DNA from: Berberis thunbergii
Taxonomy: Eukaryota; Streptophyta; Magnoliopsida; Ranunculales; Berberidaceae
Assembly (NCBI GenBank): GCA_003290165.1
Contig: QNQO01006272.1
Location: 124,001 to 188,000, forward strand
Direction of reading: 5' to 3'
DNA: 64,000 nt
The notes beneath the pieces are model-generated. The model did no database searches. It saw only the letters and a program-made list of their open reading frames with translations, and was not told the origin of the DNA. This document shows, piece by piece, positions 13,031 to 24,096 of the stretch; positions within the stretch are counted from its first letter, which is position 1, and every line of letters starts with the position of its first letter. A program made the translations under genes and the position numbers.

Positions 13031-13627
13031 TGATGAGACATTAGACAATCATTCAATCAGAGTCCTATATGTGGCATGTACTAACCTGAGCATGTGAAAG
13101 GCTTCAGTGTAGTCCCAAGCAGATCCATGTGCAAGACTAATATTCAGCTCATAAGTCAGGCGCCTAGTCCTAGACACGCTAGCCTCAAAGGCACGGGTCT
13201 TAGGGCTTGGCCTAGGCAATAAGGCTCGAACAGTGAATTTTAGAGCTGTCACATGCATGAGATCCACTCTTGCAAAATCAACTTTAGCTCAATCAAGCAT
13301 TGAGTCCTAAATAGAGCCAAGTGCCGAAGAATAACCCAGTCATGCACAGGTAAGATCTTATGTGAAATCTCTTCCTTACATCACGTTCTCGATCACAGGG
13401 ACAGTTGAGAATGGAGCACTCGCTATAAGAGTTGGTAAAATAAGGAAGAAATGTACACAAGTATACACTGCAATTTTACATACAGTCTTCACTCTTTCTC
13501 GAATCGATATATGACTTAAGCATCAGAGTGCCTTAAGCCATGACAACGATGGTCCTGAGCTTAATAGCTGCTCATTTTGGCATGTTGGATATTATCAAGA
13601 TCAGCTAGGACAAATCTGAACGCATTA
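13031..13627 (+). repeat. 5' LTR of the short Tat-related element
   Basis: Direct partner of 15269-15839. Shared landmarks include ATATGACTTAAGCATCAGAGT and a CACAGGGACAGTTG-like block. The copies have diverged clearly, implying an old insertion. Confidence 0.85.
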
Positions 13628-13865
13628 ATTTGGCACCGTTCATGGGAAATACGATAATAAGTTTTCATTGAAACGAACACACAAAGTTCTTTCTAAACTG
13701 AACAAAGATCGAAAAAGTCATCGACATCAGATCTTGAGCATTCAACAATGCTGAACCAGACAACCCTACAGCCAGAGAAGCACCCCCACAGAGTCGAGTT
13801 GATGGCCCAGTCGCTACGGCAACCACGACTGATCCTTGCATATACTAGATCCTAGTTCATATGGA

Positions 13866-15076
13866 TCATTCTGGCATGAGTAGTGGAGAAGCTCGCTCAA
13901 GATCGACAACAGCCGCACGAGGGTAGCAGAGATCCGGGTAGATCCCACACCAAAGAGGATGCCCAAGAGTGCGTCCAGGAAAGTGAAAACCTCCCCAAGG
14001 AGGATCAAGAAACCGATCGGCAGGGGGCCTAAGGGACGACGACCACGAGCATGGGGACCACACCCCTAAAATAGACCGCACCATGGTCATGAACCTGTTC
14101 CAACTCGGGGCAACCAATCCGGACATACAACAAAGCTTAGGCAGGCCCCACCTTGACCTTTTTAGACTTTCGAGCCGGGGGAAGTAGCCCACCCACGACC
14201 TTTCTCTTGGAAGGGTTGGAATCCTTCGCAACTATCTTCTTCGGCGTCGATGCTCTGACACCAGAAGAAGAGACAGTTAGAGCGGTCAACGCTTGGCTCA
14301 CCTTATCGACCTCCTCGGAGAACACACCGATGCGCTCGATAAATGTAGCATAAGTGCGCATAAGCGGCAGAGAAAGAAAGTCGTCTTTAGCTCTCTCCAG
14401 AAAGAGCAACCACGTCGTGTCTCCTGGTAGAGAAAACAAATGGCATGTCAGACATACAATAAGCATCACGCCAAAAATATTAACTAGAAAAGTCAGAAGA
14501 CTTATTGACGTTCTTGAAGTTGCGATAGATCAGTCAGTCCTCATGGTCAAAGAACCTGGACCACTTCCAATTCTTCATATCCTCTTAATGTCCACTAAAA
14601 CACAAGGGCTTCACCATCCAATAGGTGCCATGGGTGTTCGTCTGGATAGGAGTCATGGAATGAATCAACCTAGGTGTCAGGAGGAGCCTAATAACCTTTG
14701 CCTTAGCCAGGGTGGCAATCAGAACCCTCCACCCATTTGGTGCCAATTAGGTTGAAGCGATACCATGGAATGACAAAAATTATCGAATAATTTCAGGAAT
14801 AGGGAAGTGCATGCCCACTTTGAACATGGCCTGATATAGAGTTATGTACCTCTCATTTGGGGTTATCAGAGACTCATCGTCACACATAAGCGCTACCCTT
14901 AAAGCATCGGGAATCTGGTACTTGTTGCGAAGATCGGCGAGATCCCTCTCATTCGTTAGAGATGTTGCATAAAAATCATTACAAGGCACGAGACGATTGG
15001 GCGAGAATCGGGAAGTCATGATCAGAAAGAAGTTTGCACCTAACCCGACTGAGGAGGATTCTTGACAAGGAAACAA
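13866..15076 (-). pseudogene. Antisense ORF remnant (putative gypsy-type transposon / Transposase_28-like)
   Basis: Read on the minus strand from 15076, the translation contains ADLRNKYQIPDAL and later PNERYITLYQAMFKVGMHFP, the layout of the plant 'putative gypsy type transposon' N-terminal domain found in antisense ORFs of Tat elements. Further on, KNWKWSRFFDHED resembles the conserved W-K-R-F-F segment of those proteins, and the open frame 14137-14469 continues the product. Several stops and frame changes separate the pieces, so it is broken. The cellular role of these antisense proteins is not established. Confidence 0.6.
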
Positions 15077-15268
15077 AAAATCAGGCAGGAAGAAGGTTTG
15101 TATAGACTTGACTTGTAGGTGAAGGAATCACCAAAAATCGCCGCACAAGCAATAAATGTAGTGAAGGAGCCGAAAAGGCGCTGAAATATATCATCATGGC
15201 ACTGCGTGGGCCCTTACGCACAGACAGTTAGTGGCCCAACATGCAGGCCCACTAACAAGGGGAGTAGC

Positions 15269-15839
15269 TGATGAGACATACACGTGGCATGGACTAACCC
15301 TAGCACGTAAAAGGATTCAGCGCAGTCCCAAGTGGACCCATGCACATGACTGCTATTCAGCCCGTAAATCGGGCACCCAGGCCCAAGACACACCAGCCCC
15401 AGAGGCACGAGTCTTAGAGCTTGGCCCAGGACAATAAGGTCTACATAGTGAATCTCAGAGCTATCACATGCCCGATATCCACTCGTATGTAATCGACTCT
15501 AGCCCAATTCAACATTGGGTCCTAAACAGAGTCAAGTGTCGAGAACTCAGTCTTGCACATGTAAGATGTTATGCAAAATCTCCTCCCTGCATCACGCGCT
15601 CGATCGCAGGGACAGTTGGGGAGGGAACACTTGCTATAAGAGTCAGTAAAATGAAGAAAAAAGGTATGCAAGTATACACACTGCAATTTTATATACATTC
15701 TTTACACTTTCTCGAACCGATATATGACTTAAGCATCAGAGTCATTTCAGCCACGACAACGGTGATCCTGGGCTTAGCTGCTGCTCATTTTACATGATGG
15801 ATATCATCGGGATCAACAAAGACAAATATGAATGCATCG
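15269..15839 (+). repeat. 3' LTR of the short Tat-related element
   Basis: Starts TGATGAGACA directly after the purine-rich AAGGGGAGTAGC and ends before the GTTAC duplication at 15840-15844. Its last bases are CG rather than the expected CA, probably a point mutation. Confidence 0.85.
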
Positions 15840-15917
15840 GTTACCATTGTTGAAGGTTAAAATGAAATATGTTTGAATGCTAATAAATGTGGTTTCCATG
15901 TTTCATCACATTGTGAA

Positions 15918-16093
15918 GGGGAATTCTAAATGTCGAGGAAACGAGCGAGGACAGCTACGTGGCGGGGTGGGAGCTGTCTACCCCGCTCGAGATGTGCGCA
16001 CAAAAAATGCGGCATGCATCCCGAGCGGGGTGGACGGATCCCACCCCGCCACGTCGCTGTCCTCGCTCGTTTCCTCGCTCTCTAGCCTCACTC
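15918..16093. mobile_element. Small Mutator-like MITE (176 bp)
   Basis: An imperfect hairpin with GC-rich arms. The left end GGGGAATTCTAAATGTCGAGG pairs with a right end whose complement contains CTAGAGAGCGAGGAAACGAG. It is flanked by an exact 9-bp duplication CATTGTGAA at 15909-15917 and 16094-16102, the size typical of Mutator-like transposition. The terminal ATTCTA plus GTCGAGG motif is shared with the large element at 17018 and the MITE at 24673. Confidence 0.85.
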
Positions 16094-16102
16094 CATTGTG
16101 AA

Positions 16103-17008
16103 ACTTGTTTTGGTGTGGTCTACCTAAGAAATTGAGCCACCTAGACTTGGAGCATTTAAGATCACCCCAAAGTACATCTTGCACATGAGGAAAAACTCAT
16201 TTTTCCATTTTCACACAATTACTCGTTGAGAAGTCAATTTGCACCCTTATCTCCTCCCCTCGAATTAGGGGCAACATTTAGATTGGAAGGAGATAAGGTG
16301 GTTCCCCTTTTCAATAACTTTCTTTCCTTTTTCCTTTTTCCTTTCATTTTGTTTGACTCAAATTTATCATAGGTTGTCTTTATGCTATTGTATGAAAAAC
16401 CAATGTTTTGCTTGGTTCGAACTAGTTATATCCCATATTATGGATAGGTAACTAGCGATCAACCCCCTAGTTTTCATATATGAAGGTAACCCAAGAACTA
16501 ACAGTCAATGGACATTGATTGTGTGAGATTTATCTATATGACAGAACTGCCCCTAATTGATTCAACGACTCAAATTTATTTTTTCATCTCAGTGAGATCC
16601 AACGAGAATAAATGGAATAGATCACAGGATGGAAGCATGCATCTGGAGACAGATATGAAGGTTAATTAGAAACCTTGGTCTTGTTCTCTGATCATGAATT
16701 GAATTCAAATCAAGGAATGTGATTTCTCGAAAAATGTCAAAGTTTAACAATTTTTTTGCTGCTGAAATTAATTTTGAAATTTAAAATAATTTAAATTTTT
16801 CATTTGGACAATCTCAATTTATGTACATTTTAACATGTTATAAACTTATTTTGGAATTAAAATTTTGTTCTTATAAGTGATTCTTATTAAATATGTAATT
16901 TATATGGCATTATGAGTGTTGTGAGACGCTTTATACACTTTATAAGAGTTTAAAATGCTTAAATTATATTAATAACTTCAAAATTCTAACCAAAACTTTT
17001 ACATTGTT
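16103..17008. other. Intergenic AT-rich spacer
   Basis: No gene, structural RNA or clear repeat is recognised between the small MITE and the Pack-MULE. Confidence 0.4.
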
Positions 17009-17564
17009 TTTTTGTACGAGCGATTCTAGATGTCGAGGTTATGGGCGAGGTTTTGGGCGAGGGAGGTCGGGTCGCACGCGCAGAGCGATTCGTGGTTAAA
17101 AAAAAAAAAAAAAAAAAAGAAGAAGAGGGAAAATCGAAAATTTTGGGGGAGAAGAAGGAGGGAATGGAGCAAGCTCTCCCCATTTTCAGCCTTCCCTCTC
17201 CCTCTCCCCATTTTCCATCTCGACAGAGAAGGCCTCCCTCTCCCCAAACAAAGCTCTCCCTCGCCACCCTCTCTCCAACATCGTCTCAACCGACCGAAGA
17301 AGGCGAAGAGAAGAAGCTTCGTCGTCCCTTCCCTCACCGAAAAGCTCAGTCTTGAAGAAGGCGAAGAGAAGAAGCTTCGTCAGCAGCTTTCCCCCAATTT
17401 CGAGCAGAGAGTTCCATTAAACCCTTCCCAATTTCGAATTCCATCGCATCCTCCCCAATTTCGAACAGAGAGTTCAGCAGGAGTTTTGAAGTGTTCCATC
17501 GGTTCCTCCCTCCCCATCGTCGACTCCACCGAGAGAAGAAGCTCCCCATCGCACGAAGAAACCA

Positions 17565-18940
17565 ATGAAGGTAAGATCTAGGGTTTTTGGCTTCATTTCT
17601 TCTTGATTTCTTCTTGTGGGGTTCTAAATCTAGGGTATCTAGATCTAGGGTTTAACACTCTCTTGCACTTTGTTTGTTTGATTGAATGAGATTTGGGGGT
17701 TTTGGGAGATTGGGGTTGATTTAATGGGATGTGATCTGGGAGTGTTTGAAGAAATGGGGCTAGAATTACTCGAAATGGTAATTTGAAAATTCATGTTCGA
17801 AAATTGGTCTTTGATAAAAATGGTTCTTTGGATGTTTGAATTAATGGGTATTATTGGTTGTTTGAAAAATGTTGTTTTAATCAAATTTGTATAGCGGGTT
17901 TTGATGATAAGTGTTTTACTTTGAAGTTATGGTTCGAATATTGGTCTTTGATAAAAAAAAAAAAATGGTTCCTTTGATGTTTGAGCTAATGGGTATTATT
18001 GTTTCTTTGAAAATTGTGTTTTTGATCAAAAATTGGATAGTGGGTTTGTGTGAGAAATGGTTTAGATGTTTGAACAAATGGGGTCTAGGTAATTTATGTG
18101 TTAGTAATCTTTGTACATATGGGAAGTAATATAATTGGAGTCGAAGAGATCATAGTTAATGGAGACCTTGGAGTGGAAACGAATATTAGATCGTAGTTAA
18201 TCATATTGGTGTGAGTCAGCACATGATAAGACATGCAGATTAATTGAAGCTGCCTTTACTTACTGAAACTATCTTAAATCTCAGAGTGAGTGAAGTTCAT
18301 CATATTTCCTATTTGATATGGTTTGAAGCAGTGATCACTTGCAAAGGTCTATTATAGATTCTTTATCAGTATCCTTTGTTTACTTTCCAATCTGTTGTCT
18401 ATTATAGATTCTTTATCAGTATCCTTTATGTTAAAATTTATGTTGCAAAGTGTTAAAATTTATAGCTGCAAAGGTAGTATAAATAGTTGCAAAGTCTTGA
18501 AAAGATGTCCAACATGGAAATTCTTACATAATGGAGTGGCTTTTGTTCCATAGTATCACTTTGTTTCATTTGTTTTTATTGTGTTTTTGGCACTCCAGAA
18601 GAAGAGGCAACATGCACAGAGTGAAAAGTACAGTCATGAAGAAGATGGTGAATCTGGATTCACTGAAATGGTTTCCCATGCAAACATAATATCTTGTCCT
18701 TTTCCCTAGCTCAATTTACACAAAAAAAAAAACATCTTGTCTTTTCTTAGAATATATTGTCATTGTTAGTAGTATAAATAGTATTACTGAAGTAATAATT
18801 ATCGTATTTTATGGTCTCAGGGTTATGCCAACAAGAAGAGGATCCATTACTCTGGACCTTTGGTGCCTCCGGGAGGAAATCTGGAAGATATGCTCAAGGA
18901 GCACGAGAGGCAAATACAAGCAGTTGTGCGTTTGCCATGA
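17565..18940 (+). pseudogene. Captured CDK-like kinase C-terminal fragment (IBS1-like), left arm
   Basis: A short chimeric frame: ATG at 17565, exon end 17570, exons 18599-18670 and 18821-18940, with GT-AG introns. It ends at TGA 18938-18940, at or just inside the fructokinase junction. The readable product contains HAQSEKYSHEEDGESGF and then [16 protein letters not shown] followed by [13 protein letters not shown]. This is the conserved tail of plant cyclin-dependent-kinase-like proteins related to IBS1/At1g54610. No kinase catalytic domain is present, so it cannot phosphorylate. An exact inverted copy sits in the right arm. Confidence 0.75.
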
Positions 18941-19290
18941 AAGCAGCTAAGAGTGCTGGTGTTTTGCTTTCCTATGATCCTAATGTACGTTTGCCACTTT
19001 GGCCTTCTGCTGAGGCAGCTCGCCAAGGCATTAAGAGCATCTGGAAACAAGCTGATTTCATCAAGGTTGGTTTCTTTGGGCCAGGTTAGGTTTTTGATGT
19101 ATTGTTAATTATGTTAAACAATATTGTTAATGGTGCAGGTTAGCGATGATGAGGTCCAATTTCTTACACAAGGAGATCCTACAAAGGAGGATGTCGTTCT
19201 TTCACTGTGGGGGTTTGAAGGGTTGAAGTTGTTTGTGGTTACCGACGTAGAAAAGGGTTGCAGAATGGTTCATTCAACTGAATGTGTTTA
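18941..19290 (+). pseudogene. Captured fructokinase fragment (pfkB family), left arm
   Basis: Two exons, up to 19065 and from 19139, around a 73-bp intron. They encode [19 protein letters not shown], then [10 protein letters not shown], then [17 protein letters not shown] and [10 protein letters not shown]. This is the middle of a plant fructokinase, a cytosolic or plastid enzyme that phosphorylates fructose. The N-terminal sugar site and C-terminal ATP/anion-hole motif are missing. The reading frame is not continuous with the kinase piece upstream, which stops at 18938-18940. Confidence 0.85.
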
Positions 19291-19296
19291 TTGCAG

Positions 19297-19813
19297 GAAG
19301 AAGCGGAGGTTATCAAGATGAAGCAAGAAAGACAGTCTCATTTAGCTAGCAAGGCAAGTGAGGGAGTTGCAAGCAGGTAATTTGCAGTTGGACACTCATT
19401 CCTACCTTTTTGCATTTTCTGATGGAGTCTCAGTATTGCAATGTTTATGATATGTCGTTAGCCACTCTTAAGGTTTAATTGGTTGTAATATTTTGTTGCA
19501 GATTCGCAGTGAAAGATTTTTCTATTAAACAAAAGAAAAAAGAGGACGATGGAGATATGCACCTGGCTCAAAAAATAGTACAAAACAAGTCGTATGGTCG
19601 TCCTGATGATGAGTATGATTACGATGACAGTCCAAGAAAGAAGAAGAATCGCAAAAGACAAGAAACCAATCAGTTGACAGATACAAGTAGCGTTGGAAAG
19701 CGTATCTTGACTCAGCAAGAGCGTTGCCAGTATTGCTTTGGGAGCACAAAGATGCCAGAACATCTTGTTGTCTCAATAGCAAATTTCAGTTATATGATGC
19801 TTCCGCAGTGGCA
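19297..19813 (+). pseudogene. Captured CWF19-like fragment, truncated (left arm)
   Basis: Exons 19297-19376 and 19502 onward encode [19 protein letters not shown] and then FAVKDFSIKQKKKEDD, SVGKRILTQQERCQYCFG and HLVVSIANFSYMMLPQW. These match the CwfJ N-terminal region of CWF19-like proteins, which act in lariat debranching and spliceosome turnover. The copy stops at LPQW, where the arm ends and foreign sequence begins. Confidence 0.85.
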
Positions 19814-19954
19814 CCAAGAACACCTGAAGAAGCTACAAGGCTTGTTGTACAGACCTTAAAGAGACACCAAAAAGGCAGTATGAAGCAGATGTTACCAATT
19901 GACACATTTCCTAAGATGAAAGAAGATATTCTTCCCCGCAATTTATTGCGTTAG
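19814..19954 (+). pseudogene. Unidentified gene fragment fused to the truncated CWF19 copy
   Basis: Immediately after the arm break a frame reads PRTPEEATRLVVQTLKRHQ and ends KMKEDILPRNLLR before a TAG. It is lysine- and arginine-rich and looks like the C-terminus of a real protein, but I do not recognise the family. It is absent from the right side, so it belongs to the unique centre. In the frame that continues CWF19, translation runs on only 15 residues to a stop at 19857-19859. Confidence 0.4.
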
Positions 19955-20679
19955 ATTCTTGTATTTTTTAACTACTTTTATATATCTTAGTTGGTGTTAC
20001 TTTATCGTATCCCATGCCTAACTTATTTTTTTGAATGTTATCTAAGATCCTAAATAGCTTAGTTCTAGCACCCTTGTTTTCATATTCCTTTTCTATCATA
20101 TAATTTAATGGTGCTTAACAGAGTAAAGGGTGTGAGAAGCAGAGAGGGGCAAAGCCCAGTAGTCTTTTATATAGCTGGATTCTGTCATCTGTTGCTACAG
20201 TTCACTGTTTTCCAAACAACAAATAATCATCCAATGGCACGTAACAAGTTCGGTAATTTCATATCAACATGATTCAGCTAAGCTTACGTAATATACCCAC
20301 AAATTCCCAAAGAGAAAATAACAACAGGATTTTGAGAAAGAAAAAAATAATAATTGTGTCAGTAAAGGAATTTATACACTAGAAGTATCTGACAGATTAC
20401 GATGAGCTGAGAAATAATATAACAATACAACACTGACAAAGAAACGGTAACCATCGTTGTGACTAAAAGGAGATTGAATGTGAATGTCCTACTGAATTTA
20501 TATTTCAAATTTAAAATAGCTGTCATCGTTCCACTTTTGTCCATGTAGACTGTTGAAGAACAAATGGAAATTGCTGATTCCCATGAGGGTTTTGAGCTTT
20601 TGACACTTCAACCAAGCAGCTTCGTCCTAGATGATCAAAATTATAGCCTCAAAAAACATTTGGAGCTTTTGACACTTCA
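19955..20679. other. Non-coding centre of the Pack-MULE
   Basis: Between the convergent ends of the unidentified plus-strand fragment and the minus-strand CWF19 fragment. Nothing recognisable apart from a repeated GAGCTTTTGACACTTCA at about 20593-20670. Confidence 0.4.
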
Positions 20680-22366
20680 TCAGCGCAGCTGCTTTGTCCA
20701 ATCAACATCTTTCCACTGTTGCTTAAAGCTTGCAACCGCTGCCTTTTGTGTTTCCACAGACTCATACCTCCGACGCCTGTACATGTCTTCCTCTGATAAG
20801 CGTAACATGCCTCTGATAACATTCAACCCAAGATTGCTTTTAAATTGTTTTTCATCGTCAATCACGTGGACAAAGCCCTTATCTAGACCAAACTCGACGA
20901 AGAAGTAAGGGAAGTTCTCTGGAATTGAACGCCGAAGTCCACCCTTTTCAGCTATATCGATCAACTTCTTGGCATTGTGTTGACTCCATTCGTCTTCAGC
21001 TTCATCGATTGCCTGATAGAAAATAAACATAGAAGTGAGCCACACTAAACCAGCTACGAAGATATGTGGTGTTATTAACCTCACGAAAGAAACATCTTTG
21101 TTAAGATATTCCACAGTAGTAAAAATTAATAATGAAGCTTTACTAGTAACGAGGAATTCAAATGAACAAAAAGTCAAAAGCCACTTAGGCTGTGTAAAAA
21201 TTGTCATACGGAAACCCCTGAAGGCACGCTTGATTATACATGCAAACCTCAATATGAAGACATCTAATACCAGATTGCAAGAAATATCTATATTTTTGTA
21301 CTTCTTATCCGTGAAGAACTTTTGCCTTCTATCTGATTTTTTAGTGATATCTTATGTACTATATATATATAACTATTGAAATTATAATGCTCACCTTCTT
21401 GAAGTACAAAGGTGCTTCGTTAAAAATCTCTCCAGGTACAGGAATACACTCTACCAAACAATGCCGACGTTGTTGTGCCAAGCCCATAACAGTTTCAAGG
21501 AAGACTACCTCTTTATTTTGCTTTCTAAACATCACAATGAGACATTTCTTGAAGTTCCGCAGCTCTTCCCATACCTCCTCATCCACACTCCTTGTCGCGG
21601 CAAACTCATGCTGTAATAGCACAAGGCATTTTGTAAGAACAGCGATCAATAGGGGAACAACGATCAATAGGGGAAACTCAGAGAAAATTTACAAAATTGA
21701 AAGAAGAAGGAACTGAACTTGTCACCTGGCCTCAAATACTTATTGTCCCAGATAACATAAAATAAAATGAGAAAAATCCAGAATGATGGGATTATTAAAC
21801 ACAACTTACCTGCATCGGTAAAATGCAACAATGGCCTTCCGTAACAGGTTGCCACTGCGGAAGCATCATATAACTGAAATTTGCTATTGAGACAACAAGA
21901 TGTTCTGGCATCTTTGTGCTCCCAAAGCAATACTGGCAACGCTCTTGCTGAGTCAAGATACGCTTTCCAACGCTACTTGTATCTGTCAACTGATTGGTTT
22001 CTTGTCTTTTGCGATTCTTCTTCTTTCTTGGACTGTCATCGTAATCATACTCATCATCAGGACGACCATACGACTTGTTTTGTACTATTTTTTGAGCCAG
22101 GTGCATATCTCCATCGTCCTCTTTTTTCTTTTGTTTAATAGAAAAATCTTTCACTGCGAATCTGCAACAAAATATTACAACCAATTAAACCTTAAGAGTG
22201 GCTAACGACATATCATAAACATTGCAATACTGAGACTCCATCAGAAAATGCAAAAAGGTAGGAATGAGTGTCCAACTGCAAATTACCTGCTTGCAACTCC
22301 CTCACTTGCCTTGCTAGCTAAATGAGACTGTCTTTCTTGCTTCATCTTGATAACCTCCGCTTCTTC
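20680..22366 (-). pseudogene. Captured CWF19-like C-terminal half (right side, minus strand)
   Basis: Minus-strand exons 22366-22287, 22161-21810, 21610-21395 and 21012-20680, with conventional splice borders, give a continuous CWF19-like C-terminus. Segments include MMLPQWQPVTEGHCCILPMQ, VWEELRNFKKCLIVMF, LETVMGLAQQRRHCLVEC, NFPYFFVEFGLDKGFVHV and DMYRRRRYESVE, ending WTKQLR and stop. The CwfJ C-terminal domains are complete here, unlike in the left arm, so this side retains the original capture. The N-terminal half of CWF19 is missing. Exons 22366-22287 and 22161-21850 lie in the right arm and the rest in the unique centre. Confidence 0.88.
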
Positions 22367-22370
22367 CTGC

Positions 22371-22720
22371 AATAAACACATTCAGTTGAATGAACCATTC
22401 TGCAACCCTTTTCTACGTCGGTAACCACAAACAACTTCAACCCTTCAAACCCCCACAGTGAAAGAACGACATCCTCCTTTGTAGGATCTCCTTGTGTAAG
22501 AAATTGGACCTCATCATCGCTAACCTGCACCATTAACAATATTGTTTAACATAATTAACAATACATCAAAAACCTAACCTGGCCCAAAGAAACCAACCTT
22601 GATGAAATCAGCTTGTTTCCAGATGCTCTTAATGCCTTGGCGAGCTGCCTCAGCAGAAGGCCAAAGTGGCAAACGTACATTAGGATCATAGGAAAGCAAA
22701 ACACCAGCACTCTTAGCTGC
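22371..22720 (-). pseudogene. Captured fructokinase fragment, right-arm copy
   Basis: Mirror of the left-arm fragment, with the same [13 protein letters not shown] and [15 protein letters not shown] segments and the same intron. No catalytic core is present. Confidence 0.85.
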
Positions 22721-24096
22721 TTTCATGGCAAACGCACAACTGCTTGTATTTGCCTCTCGTGCTCCTTGAGCATATCTTCCAGATTTCCTCCCGGAGGCAC
22801 CAAAGGTCCAGAGTAATGGATCCTCTTCTTGTTGGCATAACCCTGAGACCATAAAATACGATAATTATTACTTCAGTAATACTATTTATACTACTAACAA
22901 TGACAATATATTCTAAGAAAAGACAAGATGTTTTTTTTTTGTGTAAATTGAGCTAGGGAAAAGGACAAGATATTATGTTTGCATGGGAAACCATTTCAGT
23001 GAATCCAGATTCACCATCTTCTTCATGACTGTACTTTTCACTCTGTGCATGTTGCCTCTTCTTCTGGAGTGCCAAAAACACAATAAAAACAAATGAAACA
23101 AAGTGATACTATGGAACAAAAGCCACTCCATTATGTAAGAATTTCCATGTTGGACATCTTTTCAAGACTTTGCAACTATTTATACTACCTTTGCAGCTAT
23201 AAATTTTAACACTTTGCAACATAAATTTTAACATAAAGGATACTGATAAAGAATCTATAATAGACAACAGATTGGAAAGTAAACAAAGGATACTGATAAA
23301 GAATCTATAATAGACCTTTGCAAGTGATCACTGCTTCAAACCATATCAAATAGGAAATATGATGAACTTCACTCACTCTGAGATTTAAGATAGTTTCAGT
23401 AAGTAAAGGCAGCTTCAATTAATCCGCATGTCTTATCATGTGCTGACTCACACCAATATGATTAACTACGATCTAATATTCGTTTCCACTCCAAGGTCTC
23501 CATTAACTATGATCTCTTCGACTCCAATTATATTACTTCCCATATGTACAAAGATTACTAACACATAAATTACCTAGACCCCATTTGTTCAAACATCTAA
23601 ACCATTTCTCACACAAACCCACTATCCAATTTTTGATCAAAAACACAATTTTCAAAGAAACAATAATACCCATTAGCTCAAACATCAAAGGAACCATTTT
23701 TTTTTTTTTATCAAAGACCAATATTCGAACCATAACTTCAAAGTAAAACACTTATCATCAAAACCCGCTATACAAATTTGATTAAAACAACATTTTTCAA
23801 ACAACCAATAATACCCATTAATTCAAACATCCAAAGAACCATTTTTATCAAAGACCAATTTTCGAACATGAATTTTCAAATTACCATTTCGAGTAATTCT
23901 AGCCCCATTTCTTCAAACACTCCCAGATCACATCCCATTAAATCAACCCCAATCTCCCAAAACCCCCAAATCTCATTCAATCAAACAAACAAAGTGCAAG
24001 AGAGTGTTAAACCCTAGATCTAGATACCCTAGATTTAGAACCCCACAAGAAGAAATCAAGAAGAAATGAAGCCAAAAACCCTAGATCTTACCTTCA
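22721..24096 (-). pseudogene. Captured CDK-like kinase fragment, right-arm copy
   Basis: Mirror of 17565-18940 on the minus strand. It has the same start ATG with a two-codon first exon, the same introns and [16 protein letters not shown], and ends at the same TGA at the fructokinase junction. Confidence 0.75.

Larger units (their letters stand above)
13031..15839 (+). mobile_element. Short non-autonomous Tat-related LTR retroelement (2.8 kb)
   Basis: Two direct LTRs (13031-13627 and 15269-15839), both starting TGATGAGACA, enclose a 1.6-kb interior. The target duplication GTTAC at 13026-13030 and 15840-15844 is exact. The interior opens with a primer-binding-like stretch TTTGGCACCGTTCATGGG and ends with the purine-rich AAGGGGAGTAGC just before the 3' LTR. 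No gag, protease or polymerase is visible. The interior carries only remnants of an antisense gene like the one in the large Tat element further right. LTR starts and purine tract match that element, so the two are relatives. Confidence 0.85.
17018..19813 (+). repeat. Left arm of the Pack-MULE palindrome
   Basis: Inverted copy of 21850-24643. By eye the arms differ by one base in each of two A-runs (about 17098-17118 and 18722-18732), which accounts for the 2-bp length difference, and by a few substitutions (near 17335 and 18238). Identity ends at the CWF19 codons reading LPQW, after which the left side continues into unrelated sequence. Confidence 0.9.

Noticed and set aside
17030..17581. 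183-codon open frame in the left arm of the Pack-MULE (and its mirror at 24081-24620)
   Set aside because: It covers a poly-A run and a low-complexity leader region, is unlike any protein I know, and both alternative frames are also open. It is more likely an untranslated leader.
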